DNA of 64,000 nucleotides from Qipengyuania sp. SS22 (GTDB taxonomy: Bacteria; Pseudomonadota; Alphaproteobacteria; Sphingomonadales; Sphingomonadaceae). The notes beneath the pieces are model-generated. The model was not told the origin of the DNA. It saw only the letters and a program-made list of their open reading frames with translations, and ran no database searches. Below, piece after piece: positions 25,727 to 35,889 of this stretch. The position numbers and the translations under genes are program-made. How positions within the stretch are numbered: position 1 is the stretch's first letter; every line of letters begins with the position of its first letter. The stretch spans positions 868,001 to 932,000 of the forward strand of contig NZ_CP107048.1 in assembly GCF_025736935.1 (NCBI RefSeq), read 5' to 3'.

Positions 25727-26323
25727 GTGACCGACGAAAACAAGAACGAACCGCAGGCGCAAGCGGTCGACGAAGAAGTAGCGCGCGAGATGGAAGGCGT
25801 CCCCGAGCACCTGCGCGGCGATGGCGACGACGATAGCGACGAAAGCTCGCTCGACGACGCGCTTGGCAAGCTCAAGGGCGATCTCGAAACCGCAATGCAG
25901 GACGTGCTCTACGCGCGCGCAGAGACGCAGAACGTGCGTCGCCGCCTGGAAAAGGACGTGCAGGACGCGCGCAATTACGCCGCGACCAATTTCGCGCGCG
26001 ATATCCTCAGCGTCGCGGACAATCTGGCGCGCGCACTCGACCATGTGCCCGACGAATTGCGTGAGCACGAAAAGGCCAAGAACTTCATTTCGGGCATCGA
26101 AGCCACCCAGCGCGAGCTGGAGAAGGTGTTCGCCGGCAATGGCATCACGCGCATTGCCGCCAAGGGCATGCCGCTCGATCCCAACCAGCACCAGGCGATG
26201 ATGGAAGTCCCCAGCGACGAAGTCGAACCGGGCACCATCGTGCAGGAAATGCAGGCCGGCTACATGATCAAGGACCGCCTGTTGCGCCCGGCCATGGTCG
26301 GCGTGGCGAAAAAGCCGGACTGA
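25727..26323 (+). CDS. grpE: nucleotide exchange factor GrpE
   Basis: A 198-residue DnaK co-chaperone. The first ~50 residues are acidic and disordered ([15 protein letters not shown]); a long coiled coil follows ([24 protein letters not shown], shown only as its landmarks ETAMQDVL and RRRLEKD), then the beta domain with [19 protein letters not shown] and [18 protein letters not shown]. It starts at GTG (25727), fixed by the short distance to hrcA and the lack of a suitable ATG. It is cotranscribed with hrcA; dnaK lies 3.4 kb downstream in its own unit. Confidence 0.95.
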   Translation: MTDENKNEPQAQAVDEEVAREMEGVPEHLRGDGDDDSDESSLDDALGKLKGDLETAMQDVLYARAETQNVRRRLEKDVQDARNYAATNFARDILSVADNLARALDHVPDELREHEKAKNFISGIEATQRELEKVFAGNGITRIAAKGMPLDPNQHQAMMEVPSDEVEPGTIVQEMQAGYMIKDRLLRPAMVGVAKKPD

Positions 26324-26346
26324 TCGTTCGGCCACGGGGAGACACG

Positions 26347-28098
26347 ATGAGGACTGCCATTCACGGAGCGGCGGTTCTCGTCGCAACCGCCCTTTCGGTT
26401 CCGCTGGCGGCGCAGGATAGCGCCGACGATCGCCTCGCGGCGGTCGCGGATAGCTATTACGATTATCAGCTCGAGCAATACGGGCTGACCGAAAGCGCCA
26501 ATGGCAGCACCGAGCGCGGTGCCAGCCTGTGGTCGGTCACGCCTGAAGCGCAGCGCGCCCGCGCGGCACGATATGCGGCGTACCTTGCAGAACTGGAGGC
26601 GATCGATCGGTCCGCGCTAGGGGCCAAGGGGCGGACCAACGCGCTAGTGCTGCGCACTTTGCTCGAGGCCGAAATCGGCGATGCGCGCTTTGCCGAATGG
26701 GAAATGCCCTTCGACAGCGACAGCAATTTCTGGTCCTACCTGACCCCGCGCGGCGGCTTCACCACGGCCGAAGAATATCACAACTACATTGGCCGGATGC
26801 GCGATATCCCGCGTTATTTCGCCGAGCAGACCGCCAATGCGCGGGCCGGTCTGGCGCGCGGGTTCTCGGTTCCGCGGGTGACGCTGGAAGGACGCGATGT
26901 GTCGATCGCATCCTATGTCGTCGACGATCCCGAGCAGAGCCCCTTCTGGACGCCTTTCGCCGACATGCCGCGCAGCATTCCCGCGGACGAGCAGGAGCGG
27001 CTGCGCGAAGCCGGGCGCAGGGCGATCGCGGAGCAGGTAACGCCCGCCTATGCCCAATGGCTCGCCTTCTTCCGCGAGGAATATCTGCCCAACACGCGCA
27101 CGACCCTTGGCGCGAGCGAGTTCCCCGATGGCGCTGCCTATTATGCGCAGCAGATCCGCCAATATACGACGCTGGACCTTACCGCCGAGCAGATCCACCG
27201 GATCGGCCTCGACGAAGTCGCGCGGATCACTGCCGAAATGGAGCAGGTGAAAGACGAGGCAGCCTTCGACGGCACGCTCGCCGAATTCGTCACCTTCCTG
27301 CGCACCGATCCGCAATTCGTGGCGCGCAGCGGCGATGAGCTGATGGGAGTCAGCTCCTATGTCGCCAAGCGCGTCGATGGAAAACTTGCCGATTATTTCG
27401 GCTTCCTGCCGCGCCACCGCTTCACCATCCGCCCGGTCGATCCGGCGATCGCGCCGTTCTACACTGCAGGGCGCGGCGGGCTCGATGCGTGCCAGATGAA
27501 CACTTACGATCTGCCGTCGCGGCCGCTCTACAACATCCCCGCGCTGACGCTGCACGAATGCGCGCCCGGACACAGTTTCCAGGGAGCGGTGGCGCTGGAG
27601 CAGGAGGAAGCTCCGCGGTTCCGCCGCCAGACCTACTTCTCCGGCTTCGGCGAGGGGTGGGGGCTCTATGTCGAATATCTCGGCGAAGAGATGGGCATCT
27701 ACCGCACGCCCTATGAAAAGTTCGGGCGGCTGTCCTACGAGATGTGGCGCGCGGCGCGGTTGGTGATCGACACCGGCATCCACCAATATGGCTGGAGCCG
27801 CGAACAGGCGGTCGCTTACCTGTCGAGCCATACCGCCCTGTCGGACCGCGAGGTCGGTACCGAGATCGATCGCTATATAAGCTGGCCGGGCCAGGCGCTG
27901 GCCTACAAGCTCGGCGAGATGACCATCCGCCGCGTCCGCGCAAAGGCCGAAAAGGAACTCGATGAAGACTTCGACATCCGCAAGTTCCACGATGTCGTTC
28001 TTGCGCTCGGTTCGGTGCCGCTGCCGGCGCTCGAGGCGCGGATCGACGCCTTTATTGCTGATGGCGGGCAGGGTCTTCCGGGAGTGACCTACGACTGA
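26347..28098 (+). CDS. DUF885 protein, putative secreted metallopeptidase
   Basis: A 583-residue protein with a cleavable signal peptide (hydrophobic stretch ending PLAAQD near residue 25), so probably periplasmic. It belongs to the DUF885 family. A zinc-peptidase-like motif HECAPGH (residues 403-409) sits in [19 protein letters not shown], followed by an [13 protein letters not shown] segment that could supply a third ligand, similar to thermolysin-like or M3-type peptidases. Family members are presumed peptidases with few characterised substrates. It follows grpE after 23 bases, with a GGGGAGAC ribosome-binding site, but its function is unrelated to the chaperones. Confidence 0.85.
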   Translation: MRTAIHGAAVLVATALSVPLAAQDSADDRLAAVADSYYDYQLEQYGLTESANGSTERGASLWSVTPEAQRARAARYAAYLAELEAIDRSALGAKGRTNALVLRTLLEAEIGDARFAEWEMPFDSDSNFWSYLTPRGGFTTAEEYHNYIGRMRDIPRYFAEQTANARAGLARGFSVPRVTLEGRDVSIASYVVDDPEQSPFWTPFADMPRSIPADEQERLREAGRRAIAEQVTPAYAQWLAFFREEYLPNTRTTLGASEFPDGAAYYAQQIRQYTTLDLTAEQIHRIGLDEVARITAEMEQVKDEAAFDGTLAEFVTFLRTDPQFVARSGDELMGVSSYVAKRVDGKLADYFGFLPRHRFTIRPVDPAIAPFYTAGRGGLDACQMNTYDLPSRPLYNIPALTLHECAPGHSFQGAVALEQEEAPRFRRQTYFSGFGEGWGLYVEYLGEEMGIYRTPYEKFGRLSYEMWRAARLVIDTGIHQYGWSREQAVAYLSSHTALSDREVGTEIDRYISWPGQALAYKLGEMTIRRVRAKAEKELDEDFDIRKFHDVVLALGSVPLPALEARIDAFIADGGQGLPGVTYD

Positions 28099-28157
28099 GG
28101 AACGGCGAGGCCGCTCGTCCGTATGTGATCCTACAGGGACGCAAACGGAGAGATACC

Positions 28158-28451
28158 ATGAACACCAAGCTGTTACTCGCACCCGCGCTACTCGCCTCGA
28201 GCCTCGGTCTGGGCGCCTGCGCGCAGAATTACGCGGTCGAGGGCGCAGCTGCCGGCGCCGCTGCCGGTGCCGGGCTGAGCGCATTGCTGGGCGAAGACCT
28301 CGAAACCTATGCGCTAGCCGGTGCCGCGATCGGCGGTGTGATCGGTTATGTCAGCGACAAGGACGACGATTGCGACGGCTATTACGGCGATGGCCGCTAT
28401 GTCGACGACGACTGCCGCGATGACGATCGCTATGCCCGCTACTGGCGCTGA
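28158..28451 (+). CDS. small glycine-zipper lipoprotein
   Basis: A 97-residue protein. The N-terminus is a lipoprotein signal ending LGAC (Cys near residue 20). Residues ~28-68 are an Ala/Gly-rich zipper (GAAAGAAAGAGLSALLGED, AGAAIGGVIGYVSD), the type found in small outer-membrane lipoproteins (OmpA/Slp-like glycine-zipper proteins). The tail is rich in Asp and Tyr (DDDCDGYYGD), with two cysteines. The specific role is unknown; envelope association is the supported statement. ATG at 28158 follows GGAGAGA. A terminator follows. Confidence 0.75.
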   Translation: MNTKLLLAPALLASSLGLGACAQNYAVEGAAAGAAAGAGLSALLGEDLETYALAGAAIGGVIGYVSDKDDDCDGYYGDGRYVDDDCRDDDRYARYWR

Positions 28452-28485
28452 CCGCCTGACTGGATGAACATCTGACCGAACGAAT

Positions 28486-28516
28486 AAGGGCCGTCCCGCA
28501 TGGGGCGGCCCTTTTC
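28486..28516 (+). terminator. rho-independent terminator
   Basis: A 12-bp stem (aagggccgtccc at 28486-28497 with ggggcggccctt at 28502-28513, one G-T wobble), a GCAT tetraloop and a short T-tract follow the lipoprotein gene. The stem's 5' AA also gives the minus strand a weak T-tract, so it may also end antisense transcripts from the opposite side. Confidence 0.88.
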
Positions 28517-28536
28517 GTATTGGGTGCCCGCAGGGC

Positions 28537-29039
28537 CTAGCGCCCGGCGCCCGGAAATCGCACGAGCAATTCGTAGGCCGACGCATCCGCAACGCCCGCG
28601 ACCCTCACGCCATTACGCAGCCAAAAGGCGTGCTTCACGATCTCGGCCTGCTGCTCGATACCATAGCGTTCGAGCTGCCAGCCCGGCTTGAGCGCATAAT
28701 CATAGCGCGCCCATGGCATCCGCCGGGTGAGCAGGTACCAGTCGCCCTTTGTTTGGACTTGCCAGACATGCACCAATTCGTGGATCAGCAACCCCTGGCG
28801 CAGCACATGCGTGGTGGAGAAATCTTCGCAATAGGCGTCGCCGCGAGGGTGGAAATGCAGATGTCCGCGCGGGGCCATGGTGATCCGGCGGGGCTGGAAG
28901 GGAAACCACTTCCGCCGCCGGATCGTCACCTTGGCATAATCGATCGCGTGCCCGAAAACCGAGCGAGCGAGGGCGATCTCGCCCGCCGTCAGCGGACGTT
29001 CCCCTCCCGCGGGGCAGGATGGCGCGACCGCTTCGTCAT
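28537..29039 (-). CDS. vgr-related metalloprotein with apparent N-terminal frameshift
   Basis: The main frame encodes residues homologous to the 'vgr-related' proteins of sphingomonads: RPLTAGEIALARSVFGHAI, KWFPFQPRRITMAPRG, then LLIHELVHVWQVQ, whose HEXXH motif suggests zinc binding. In this frame no ATG, GTG or TTG occurs upstream of GTG 28929, although homology clearly continues to about 29001. The preceding frame has ATG at 29039 (or 29069, four bases after the copper-chaperone stop) encoding MTKRSRHPAPREG and would join smoothly if the four-G run (CCCC, 29001-29004) had one more base. So the gene is probably frameshifted by a one-base loss, or the sequence has an error there. A 130-residue product from GTG 28929 is the alternative. 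Confidence 0.6.
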
Positions 29040-29072
29040 GGGCTGCGACCCCCAGCCTGTCGCGCGCATCAC

Positions 29073-29552
29073 TCAGCGTTCGTCACCCGCGCCGCGGATT
29101 TCCACCGGGAAGCTCTTCTGCTTGCCGCCAACCACGGTCAGCGTCATCTCGGTTGTGTCGCCCGCCGCGATTGCCGGATCGAGATCGAACACCATGACGT
29201 GGTAGCCGCCGGGCTCGAAGGTCTCTTCATCGCCCGCATTCACCAGCACCTGGCCGACGCTGTCCATCATCATCTCGCCATCCATCTGCATCGACGCGTG
29301 CAGTTCTGCACGGCCGGCGCCTTCGACATCGGCGCGGCGGATCGCATAATTGCGCTCGCCCGTATTGGCGACGGTGAAATAGATCGCGCCCGGATTGCCC
29401 GACACCGCCGGCAGCATCAGCCGCGCGTCGCTCAGTTCCAGTGCGATCTCGTCGACCGCGGGTGCCGCCGCTTCGTCGGCGCCGCCCGAACAGCTTGCCA
29501 GTGTAACCGTAGCCAATGCCAGTGCTGCTGGCGCGAAATGCGTGAATTTCAT
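29073..29552 (-). CDS. PCu(A)C copper chaperone lipoprotein
   Basis: A 159-residue periplasmic protein with a lipoprotein signal ending LASC (Cys ~21). The cupredoxin-like PCu(A)C fold is recognised by SGNPGAIYFTVANTG and the copper motif H...M...H.M: HASMQMDGEMMMDSV near residue 89, then GGYHVMVF near 118. Such proteins deliver Cu(I) to the CuA site of cytochrome oxidase with Sco proteins. No cox or sco gene is in the window. It precedes the vgr-related gene on the same strand with almost no gap, so the two are likely cotranscribed. Confidence 0.9.
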   Translation of the reverse strand: MKFTHFAPAALALATVTLASCSGGADEAAAPAVDEIALELSDARLMLPAVSGNPGAIYFTVANTGERNYAIRRADVEGAGRAELHASMQMDGEMMMDSVGQVLVNAGDEETFEPGGYHVMVFDLDPAIAAGDTTEMTLTVVGGKQKSFPVEIRGAGDER

Positions 29553-29600
29553 GGATTTGATCCCCTCTTGGTCCTGCGCAAAAACTAGCGCGCGCTCTCC

Positions 29601-29628
29601 CTTGTGCCAAGAAAAACCGCACCTATAT
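29601..29628 (+). promoter_or_regulatory. RpoH (sigma-32) promoter of dnaK
   Basis: CTTG (29601-29604), 17 bases, then CCTATAT (29622-29628) match the alphaproteobacterial heat-shock consensus CTTG-N17/18-CYTATNT at every defined position. It lies ~100 bases before the dnaK ATG, leaving an untranslated leader of about 95 bases. Confidence 0.85.
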
Positions 29629-29669
29629 CACGCGGGTAACACACCACCGGATAGAGCCGCCAACCGGTT

Positions 29670-29698
29670 CCGCCAGCTTTGGGGAACCCAAAGTGCGG
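29670..29698 (+). other. stem-loop in dnaK leader
   Basis: A perfect 7-bp stem with a GAA loop (ctttggg at 29677-29683, cccaaag at 29687-29693) is extended outward by ccgc/gcgg. It sits within the expected dnaK leader about 32 bases before the start codon. It is not followed by a T-tract. A role in mRNA stability or temperature response is possible but unproven. Confidence 0.5.
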
Positions 29699-29729
29699 TG
29701 TCCAACGACTTGAAACAGATGGGGAAACC

Positions 29730-31658
<1,929 letters not shown>

Positions 31659-31678
31659 TCGGACGATGAAAAACCAGT

Positions 31679-31708
31679 CGCCACCGGTGCCCCGGCGCAC
31701 CGGTGGCG
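31679..31708 (+). other. dnaK-dnaJ intergenic stem-loop
   Basis: A perfect 12-bp inverted repeat (cgccaccggtgc at 31679-31690, gcaccggtggcg at 31697-31708) with a 6-base loop lies between the dnaK stop and the dnaJ start. It lacks a T-tract, so it is more likely a partial attenuator, an mRNA-processing point or a 3'-end stabiliser that lowers dnaJ output relative to dnaK than a full terminator. Confidence 0.7.
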
Positions 31709-31726
31709 ATTAGTCATTGGGAAGCC

Positions 31727-32848
31727 ATGTCGACTACCGAAACCGAATTATACGAATTGCTCGGAGTGAGCCGCGATGCCGACGGGGCGACGATCAAGTC
31801 GGCCTATCGCAAGCTCGCGATGAAGCATCACCCCGATCGCAACCCTGGCTGCACCGAGAGCGAAGGCAAGTTCAAGGCGCTCAGTGCCGCCTATGAAGTG
31901 CTCAAGGACCCGCAGAAGCGCGCTGCCTACGACCGCTTCGGCCATGCCGCCTTCCAGCAGGGCGGACCCGGTGGCGGCCACCCCGGCGCCGATTTCGGCG
32001 ATATCGGGGACATTTTCGAAACCATCTTCGGCAGCGCCTTTGGCGGCGGCGGTGGGCGCGCACGTCCGCGCCGCGGTGCCGATCTGCGCTACGATATGCA
32101 GATCGACCTCGAGGAAGCCTTCCACGGCAAATCGACCGAAATCGAGATTGAAGTCTCGCAGAATTGCGAAACCTGTCACGGCACCGGGGCAACGCCCGGA
32201 ACGCAAGCGCGCACCTGCAATTTGTGCCACGGGAGCGGCCATGTCCGCGCCAAGCAGGGGTTCTTCGTCGTCGAACGCCCGTGCCCCAATTGCCACGGCA
32301 GCGGCCAGGTCATCAGCTCGCCCTGTCGCGATTGTCGTGGCGAGGGCCGCGTCGACAAGGTCCAGTCGCTCGAAGTGGAAATCCCACCCGGTGTCGATAC
32401 CGGGACCCGCATCCGTTTGTCGGGCAAAGGCGAGGCCGGACCACGCGGCGCGCCTCCGGGCGATCTCTATATTTTCCTCCATGTGAAGCCGCATGAAATC
32501 TTCCAGCGCGAGGGCACCACGCTCGCCACGCGCGTACCGATCAGCTTCACTGCGGCTGCACTTGGCGGGTCGATCGATATTCCCAACCTCGATGGCGAGG
32601 ATGTGACGATCGAAATTCCGGCCGGTATCCAGTCGGGCAAGCAATTACGCCATCGCGGTGCGGGCATGCCCGTGCTGCAAGGCCGCGGGCGCGGTGATTT
32701 GGTGGTCGAGATCGCAGTGGAAACACCGACCAAGCTCAGCAAAGAACAGCGCGCGCTGCTCGAACAGTTCCGCGAGCTGGAGACCGGCGACGAATGTCCC
32801 GAAAGCCGCGGCTTCTTCAACAAGCTCAAGGATGTGATCGGCGGGTGA
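31727..32848 (+). CDS. dnaJ: chaperone DnaJ
   Basis: A 373-residue type I Hsp40 that stimulates the DnaK ATPase. The J domain (residues ~5-70) has the HPD motif in [11 protein letters not shown] Gly/Phe-rich region ([13 protein letters not shown]) follows, then four zinc-finger repeats CxxCxGx[25 protein letters not shown] and CRDCRGEG. The C-terminal substrate-binding domain ([19 protein letters not shown]) is complete. ATG at 31727 follows GGGAAGCC; an earlier in-frame ATG at 31703 lies inside the stem-loop and is unlikely. Confidence 0.98.
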   Translation: MSTTETELYELLGVSRDADGATIKSAYRKLAMKHHPDRNPGCTESEGKFKALSAAYEVLKDPQKRAAYDRFGHAAFQQGGPGGGHPGADFGDIGDIFETIFGSAFGGGGGRARPRRGADLRYDMQIDLEEAFHGKSTEIEIEVSQNCETCHGTGATPGTQARTCNLCHGSGHVRAKQGFFVVERPCPNCHGSGQVISSPCRDCRGEGRVDKVQSLEVEIPPGVDTGTRIRLSGKGEAGPRGAPPGDLYIFLHVKPHEIFQREGTTLATRVPISFTAAALGGSIDIPNLDGEDVTIEIPAGIQSGKQLRHRGAGMPVLQGRGRGDLVVEIAVETPTKLSKEQRALLEQFRELETGDECPESRGFFNKLKDVIGG

Positions 32849-32885
32849 TTGCCAAGTAGGGCCGCGCTGGCGATAAGCGCGATCC

Positions 32886-33509
32886 ATGCTGCCTTCGCTG
32901 ACGATCATCGACGATTTCCTGTCCGACCCTTGGGCTGCGCGCCGCGCTGCGCTGGCGCTCGACTATGCACAGCCGGGAACGGGCGGAAATTATCCGGGCC
33001 GCGATTCAACCAGTGCACTCCCGATGGACGGCATCAACGCCTCGGTCTCGCGGCATCTCGGCCTCGCGCTCATGGGAGCGGACAGCACCGAGCACGGCCA
33101 CTGCCGGATGACGCTGAAAGCGGACAAGGGTCGCAGCGGGGTGCATATCGATCCCGCATTCTATTCGGGCATCCTCTACCTCTCGCGCCCCGAAGATTGC
33201 GCCAGGCCGGGGGCGGGCGGGACCGACTTCTTCCGCCACAAACGGACCGGTCTCGAACGCGTGCCCGCCAATGCCGCCGAACTCGCAGCGTCGGGATATG
33301 ACGATCTCGACACGCTGATCGGCGATGTCGTCAACAAGGATACTACACAACCGGGCAAATGGGAGCGCGTGATGCGCGTTCCAATGCGCTTCAACCGGCT
33401 CGTGCTTTTTTCACCCTGGCAGTTCCACAATTCCGCGCCTGGCTTCGGCGCCGATACCGAAAGCGCGCGGCTGGTGATGTTGCTCTTCTTCGGCCGGGCC
33501 CAGGACTAG
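32886..33509 (+). CDS. DUF6445 family protein, 2OG-dioxygenase-like
   Basis: A 207-residue protein recognised as DUF6445-like. The pattern GVHIDPAFYSGILYLSRPED in the middle and FSPWQFHNSAPGFG near the C-terminus gives a His-x-Asp ... His arrangement with a following Arg (TESARLVML), as in Fe(II)/2-oxoglutarate dioxygenases of the prolyl-hydroxylase type. This fold assignment is inference; the substrate is unknown. Relatives in sphingomonads and caulobacters are often found near tryptophan halogenase-like or TonB-receptor genes, not present here. It shares CTAG stop overlap with the convergent patatin-like gene. Confidence 0.7.
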   Translation: MLPSLTIIDDFLSDPWAARRAALALDYAQPGTGGNYPGRDSTSALPMDGINASVSRHLGLALMGADSTEHGHCRMTLKADKGRSGVHIDPAFYSGILYLSRPEDCARPGAGGTDFFRHKRTGLERVPANAAELAASGYDDLDTLIGDVVNKDTTQPGKWERVMRVPMRFNRLVLFSPWQFHNSAPGFGADTESARLVMLLFFGRAQD

Positions 33510-35818
33510 GGCATCCGCTCGACAAGCTCGGCGCGGATTTCGTCGATCAGGCGCTGCGTACACCGCTGCGCCATTTGCTCCTCGTCGAGGATCGCGTGGA
33601 AGGCCTCCCGCTTGAAGTGGCGGCAGGTCTCGGCGGAAAAGGGCTTCTCCAATGTCGAGCAGACCAGGTCGATCATGCGCTCCGCCCCATGCAGGCGCCC
33701 CCACAGATAATCGTTCTCGCGATAGGCGCGGCTGAAGAAGGCACCGAAATTGTAGAACTCGACCCCGCGCAGCGTGGCCGGCGTTCCGCCTTCGCGGATG
33801 CTGCGCGCATCGTCGGGGCTGATCCGATCGACCTTGACCGGGTCGAATTCGGTAAGTCCCTCGTTGCGCAGCAGCGGCAGTGTCGCGACATCGTAAAACG
33901 GAAAGCCGAGATAGCTCAGCAGCATCCGGCGGCGCAGGTTCTTGGGCATCTGCTCAAGCGCTGCGGCGAGCATTTCCTCGGCGCGATCGTCGAGGCCGGG
34001 CAGCAGGCGCTTCGCCTCGATCATGTCAAGCAGCGCTCCGGGCTCGCGCATCACGCCCTCGGCCACCGGCACGAAATCCGTGCCCAGAGCGGCAACGCCT
34101 TCGCGTTCGAAATAGAGCGCGAGAACCTGGTAAACCGTGTCACGCCCCTGTTCGAGCGCTTCGTCGGAAATGTCGGGATCGGCCTCCCAGTCGCGCGCAA
34201 GCCGCCGCGCGAGCAGTCGCAGCCGGCGGATGCGGAAGCCGATATCGTGTTCGCGGAAGAAGGCGATCGCTTCGGGCGATGCACCGCCCGAGGGCGCCGC
34301 CAGCGTGTTCAGCCCGCGCCGGATCAACTCCTCGCGCAGCACCGCTTCGATCGGGGCGGGATCGTCGAACCCCAGCTTGGGCGCAGCGGCCAACGCCAAC
34401 CGCGCGAGGCGGCTGACGATGCCGGTGAACTTCGCCTGCGCGTACGCATGGAAGGCATAGCCAGCACGTTCTGCCGCGGCCTGCTGTGCCTTTTGCCGCC
34501 ACGCCTTGAGCCGGGCCGGGGTAGGCCGGTCGAGAAACAGGGTACGCCCGAACAGGCGATCGACCGCGACATCAACTTCGGGGCGCAGCGCAGAGACCAT
34601 GCGACTGAGCCGTTCCGCCTCGCGGCTTTGTTCTTCGAGCTGTTCCAGATTGTCGCGGATCGGCTGTTCGCGCGGCAGCGTAGAAAGCGACCCGAAGATC
34701 GCGGAGAAGAAGCCGACCGGTTCGCGCTTGCTCGCATCGTCGCCATAGCGGTCGGGGCGCGGATCGACATAGAGGAAACGGCGGTCGACTTCGCGTTGCG
34801 CGGGGCGTTCCTGCAAGGCGGCGATGGCCCCGGCGAAAGGCTTGTTGACCAGCACCGACCCGTCGATAAGCGACACGTTATCAATTGTTTCCCGCGCAAC
34901 ATGGACCGGCATGATCCGTTCGAGAAACGCTTCCCGTTCCGGCCACCTGCGCTCGGTGAGGTCGGACAATTGGTCAATTTCCTCGATCCGCAGCGGCGGG
35001 AAGGCGCCCGGGAAGCTGGCTGTTGCGCGGGCGGCGAACACCAGCTCGAGCGGATTGGCGATATCGATTCCGCCGGCCATCGGCGTGCGCGTCCGGAAGG
35101 AGATCGGCATCCGGTGCTCGGTATCCTCGACCACCGGCGGGCTGTGCAGCCGCAGCAGTTCGAGATAGCCATGGAAATCGGTCGCGGTAACATAAAGGTC
35201 GAGCGGATGACCGGGCGGCAGCAGCGGCGCTTCCACCGGACTGGCCGCCATGGCCGAAAAGGCGCGTTCGAGCATGCGCGAGAAGCCGAGCCCCGAGAAC
35301 GGCGGTTCAAACCACCGGCCGCGAATCAGGTGCGAAACCTTGCGCTCGACCTCGGCCTGCGTTTCGGGGGCCACCGCATCGGCCAGATTGCTGCCGGGTC
35401 GGCTGAGCAGCCAGGTGGCAAAGGGCTGTGCCCACATCTTCGAAAACCGCCATTTGAGCCGCGCCGCCGGGTCGACCAGTTCGTCGACATCGGCCAGTTC
35501 GAGCCACAGGTCGGTCAGCGGTTCGAGCGACTGGCCCGAATGGACCGCCTGCGCGAGGAACACGGCGTTGATCCCGCCCGCGCTCGCCCCGCTCATGATA
35601 TCGGGCAGCACGCGCAAGCGCAGGTCATGTTCGTCGGCAATCCGTTCGAGCAGCGCGCGATAGACCGCTTCCACACCGCTGCGAGCGGGCCCGTTAGCGT
35701 GGAAATCACGACTGGCGCGGGCAAGCTGCCACAGCTCGCGCGTCACGCCATGCATATAGATGGCCAAGCTCACCCCGCCGTAGCAGACCAGCGCTATCCG
35801 CAATTCCTTTTGACGCAT
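33506..35818 (-). CDS. large patatin-like phospholipase protein
   Basis: A 770-residue protein with a patatin-type acyl-hydrolase domain at the N-terminus: the oxyanion region CYGGVSLAIYMHGVTREL, nucleophile Ser79 in MSGASAGGINAVFLAQ, and a likely catalytic Asp in LIDGSVLVNKPF. The ~450-residue C-terminal extension (DUF3376-type) is helical with no further recognised domain. ATG at 35818 is chosen because GAGGA lies five bases before it; ATG 35830 and TTG 35854 are in-frame alternatives. It probably acts on membrane lipids from the cytoplasmic side; no signal peptide is seen. Its stop overlaps that of the DUF6445 gene. Confidence 0.85.
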   Translation of the reverse strand: MRQKELRIALVCYGGVSLAIYMHGVTRELWQLARASRDFHANGPARSGVEAVYRALLERIADEHDLRLRVLPDIMSGASAGGINAVFLAQAVHSGQSLEPLTDLWLELADVDELVDPAARLKWRFSKMWAQPFATWLLSRPGSNLADAVAPETQAEVERKVSHLIRGRWFEPPFSGLGFSRMLERAFSAMAASPVEAPLLPPGHPLDLYVTATDFHGYLELLRLHSPPVVEDTEHRMPISFRTRTPMAGGIDIANPLELVFAARATASFPGAFPPLRIEEIDQLSDLTERRWPEREAFLERIMPVHVARETIDNVSLIDGSVLVNKPFAGAIAALQERPAQREVDRRFLYVDPRPDRYGDDASKREPVGFFSAIFGSLSTLPREQPIRDNLEQLEEQSREAERLSRMVSALRPEVDVAVDRLFGRTLFLDRPTPARLKAWRQKAQQAAAERAGYAFHAYAQAKFTGIVSRLARLALAAAPKLGFDDPAPIEAVLREELIRRGLNTLAAPSGGASPEAIAFFREHDIGFRIRRLRLLARRLARDWEADPDISDEALEQGRDTVYQVLALYFEREGVAALGTDFVPVAEGVMREPGALLDMIEAKRLLPGLDDRAEEMLAAALEQMPKNLRRRMLLSYLGFPFYDVATLPLLRNEGLTEFDPVKVDRISPDDARSIREGGTPATLRGVEFYNFGAFFSRAYRENDYLWGRLHGAERMIDLVCSTLEKPFSAETCRHFKREAFHAILDEEQMAQRCTQRLIDEIRAELVERMP

Positions 35819-35858
35819 CGCCGTCCTCATGACGGGATAAACCGACAAAGGCAATTGC

Positions 35859-35873
35859 GTTCGCGAAATGTTC
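35859..35873. promoter_or_regulatory. LexA-type SOS box before radA
   Basis: GTTC-N7-GTTC (GTTC at 35859-35862 and 35870-35873) is the exact alphaproteobacterial LexA consensus. It lies 17 bases before the radA ATG and about 40 bases before the divergent patatin-like start. The position and the repair function of radA both support SOS control. Confidence 0.6.
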
Positions 35874-35889
35874 CAGTTAGCAAGCGCGC

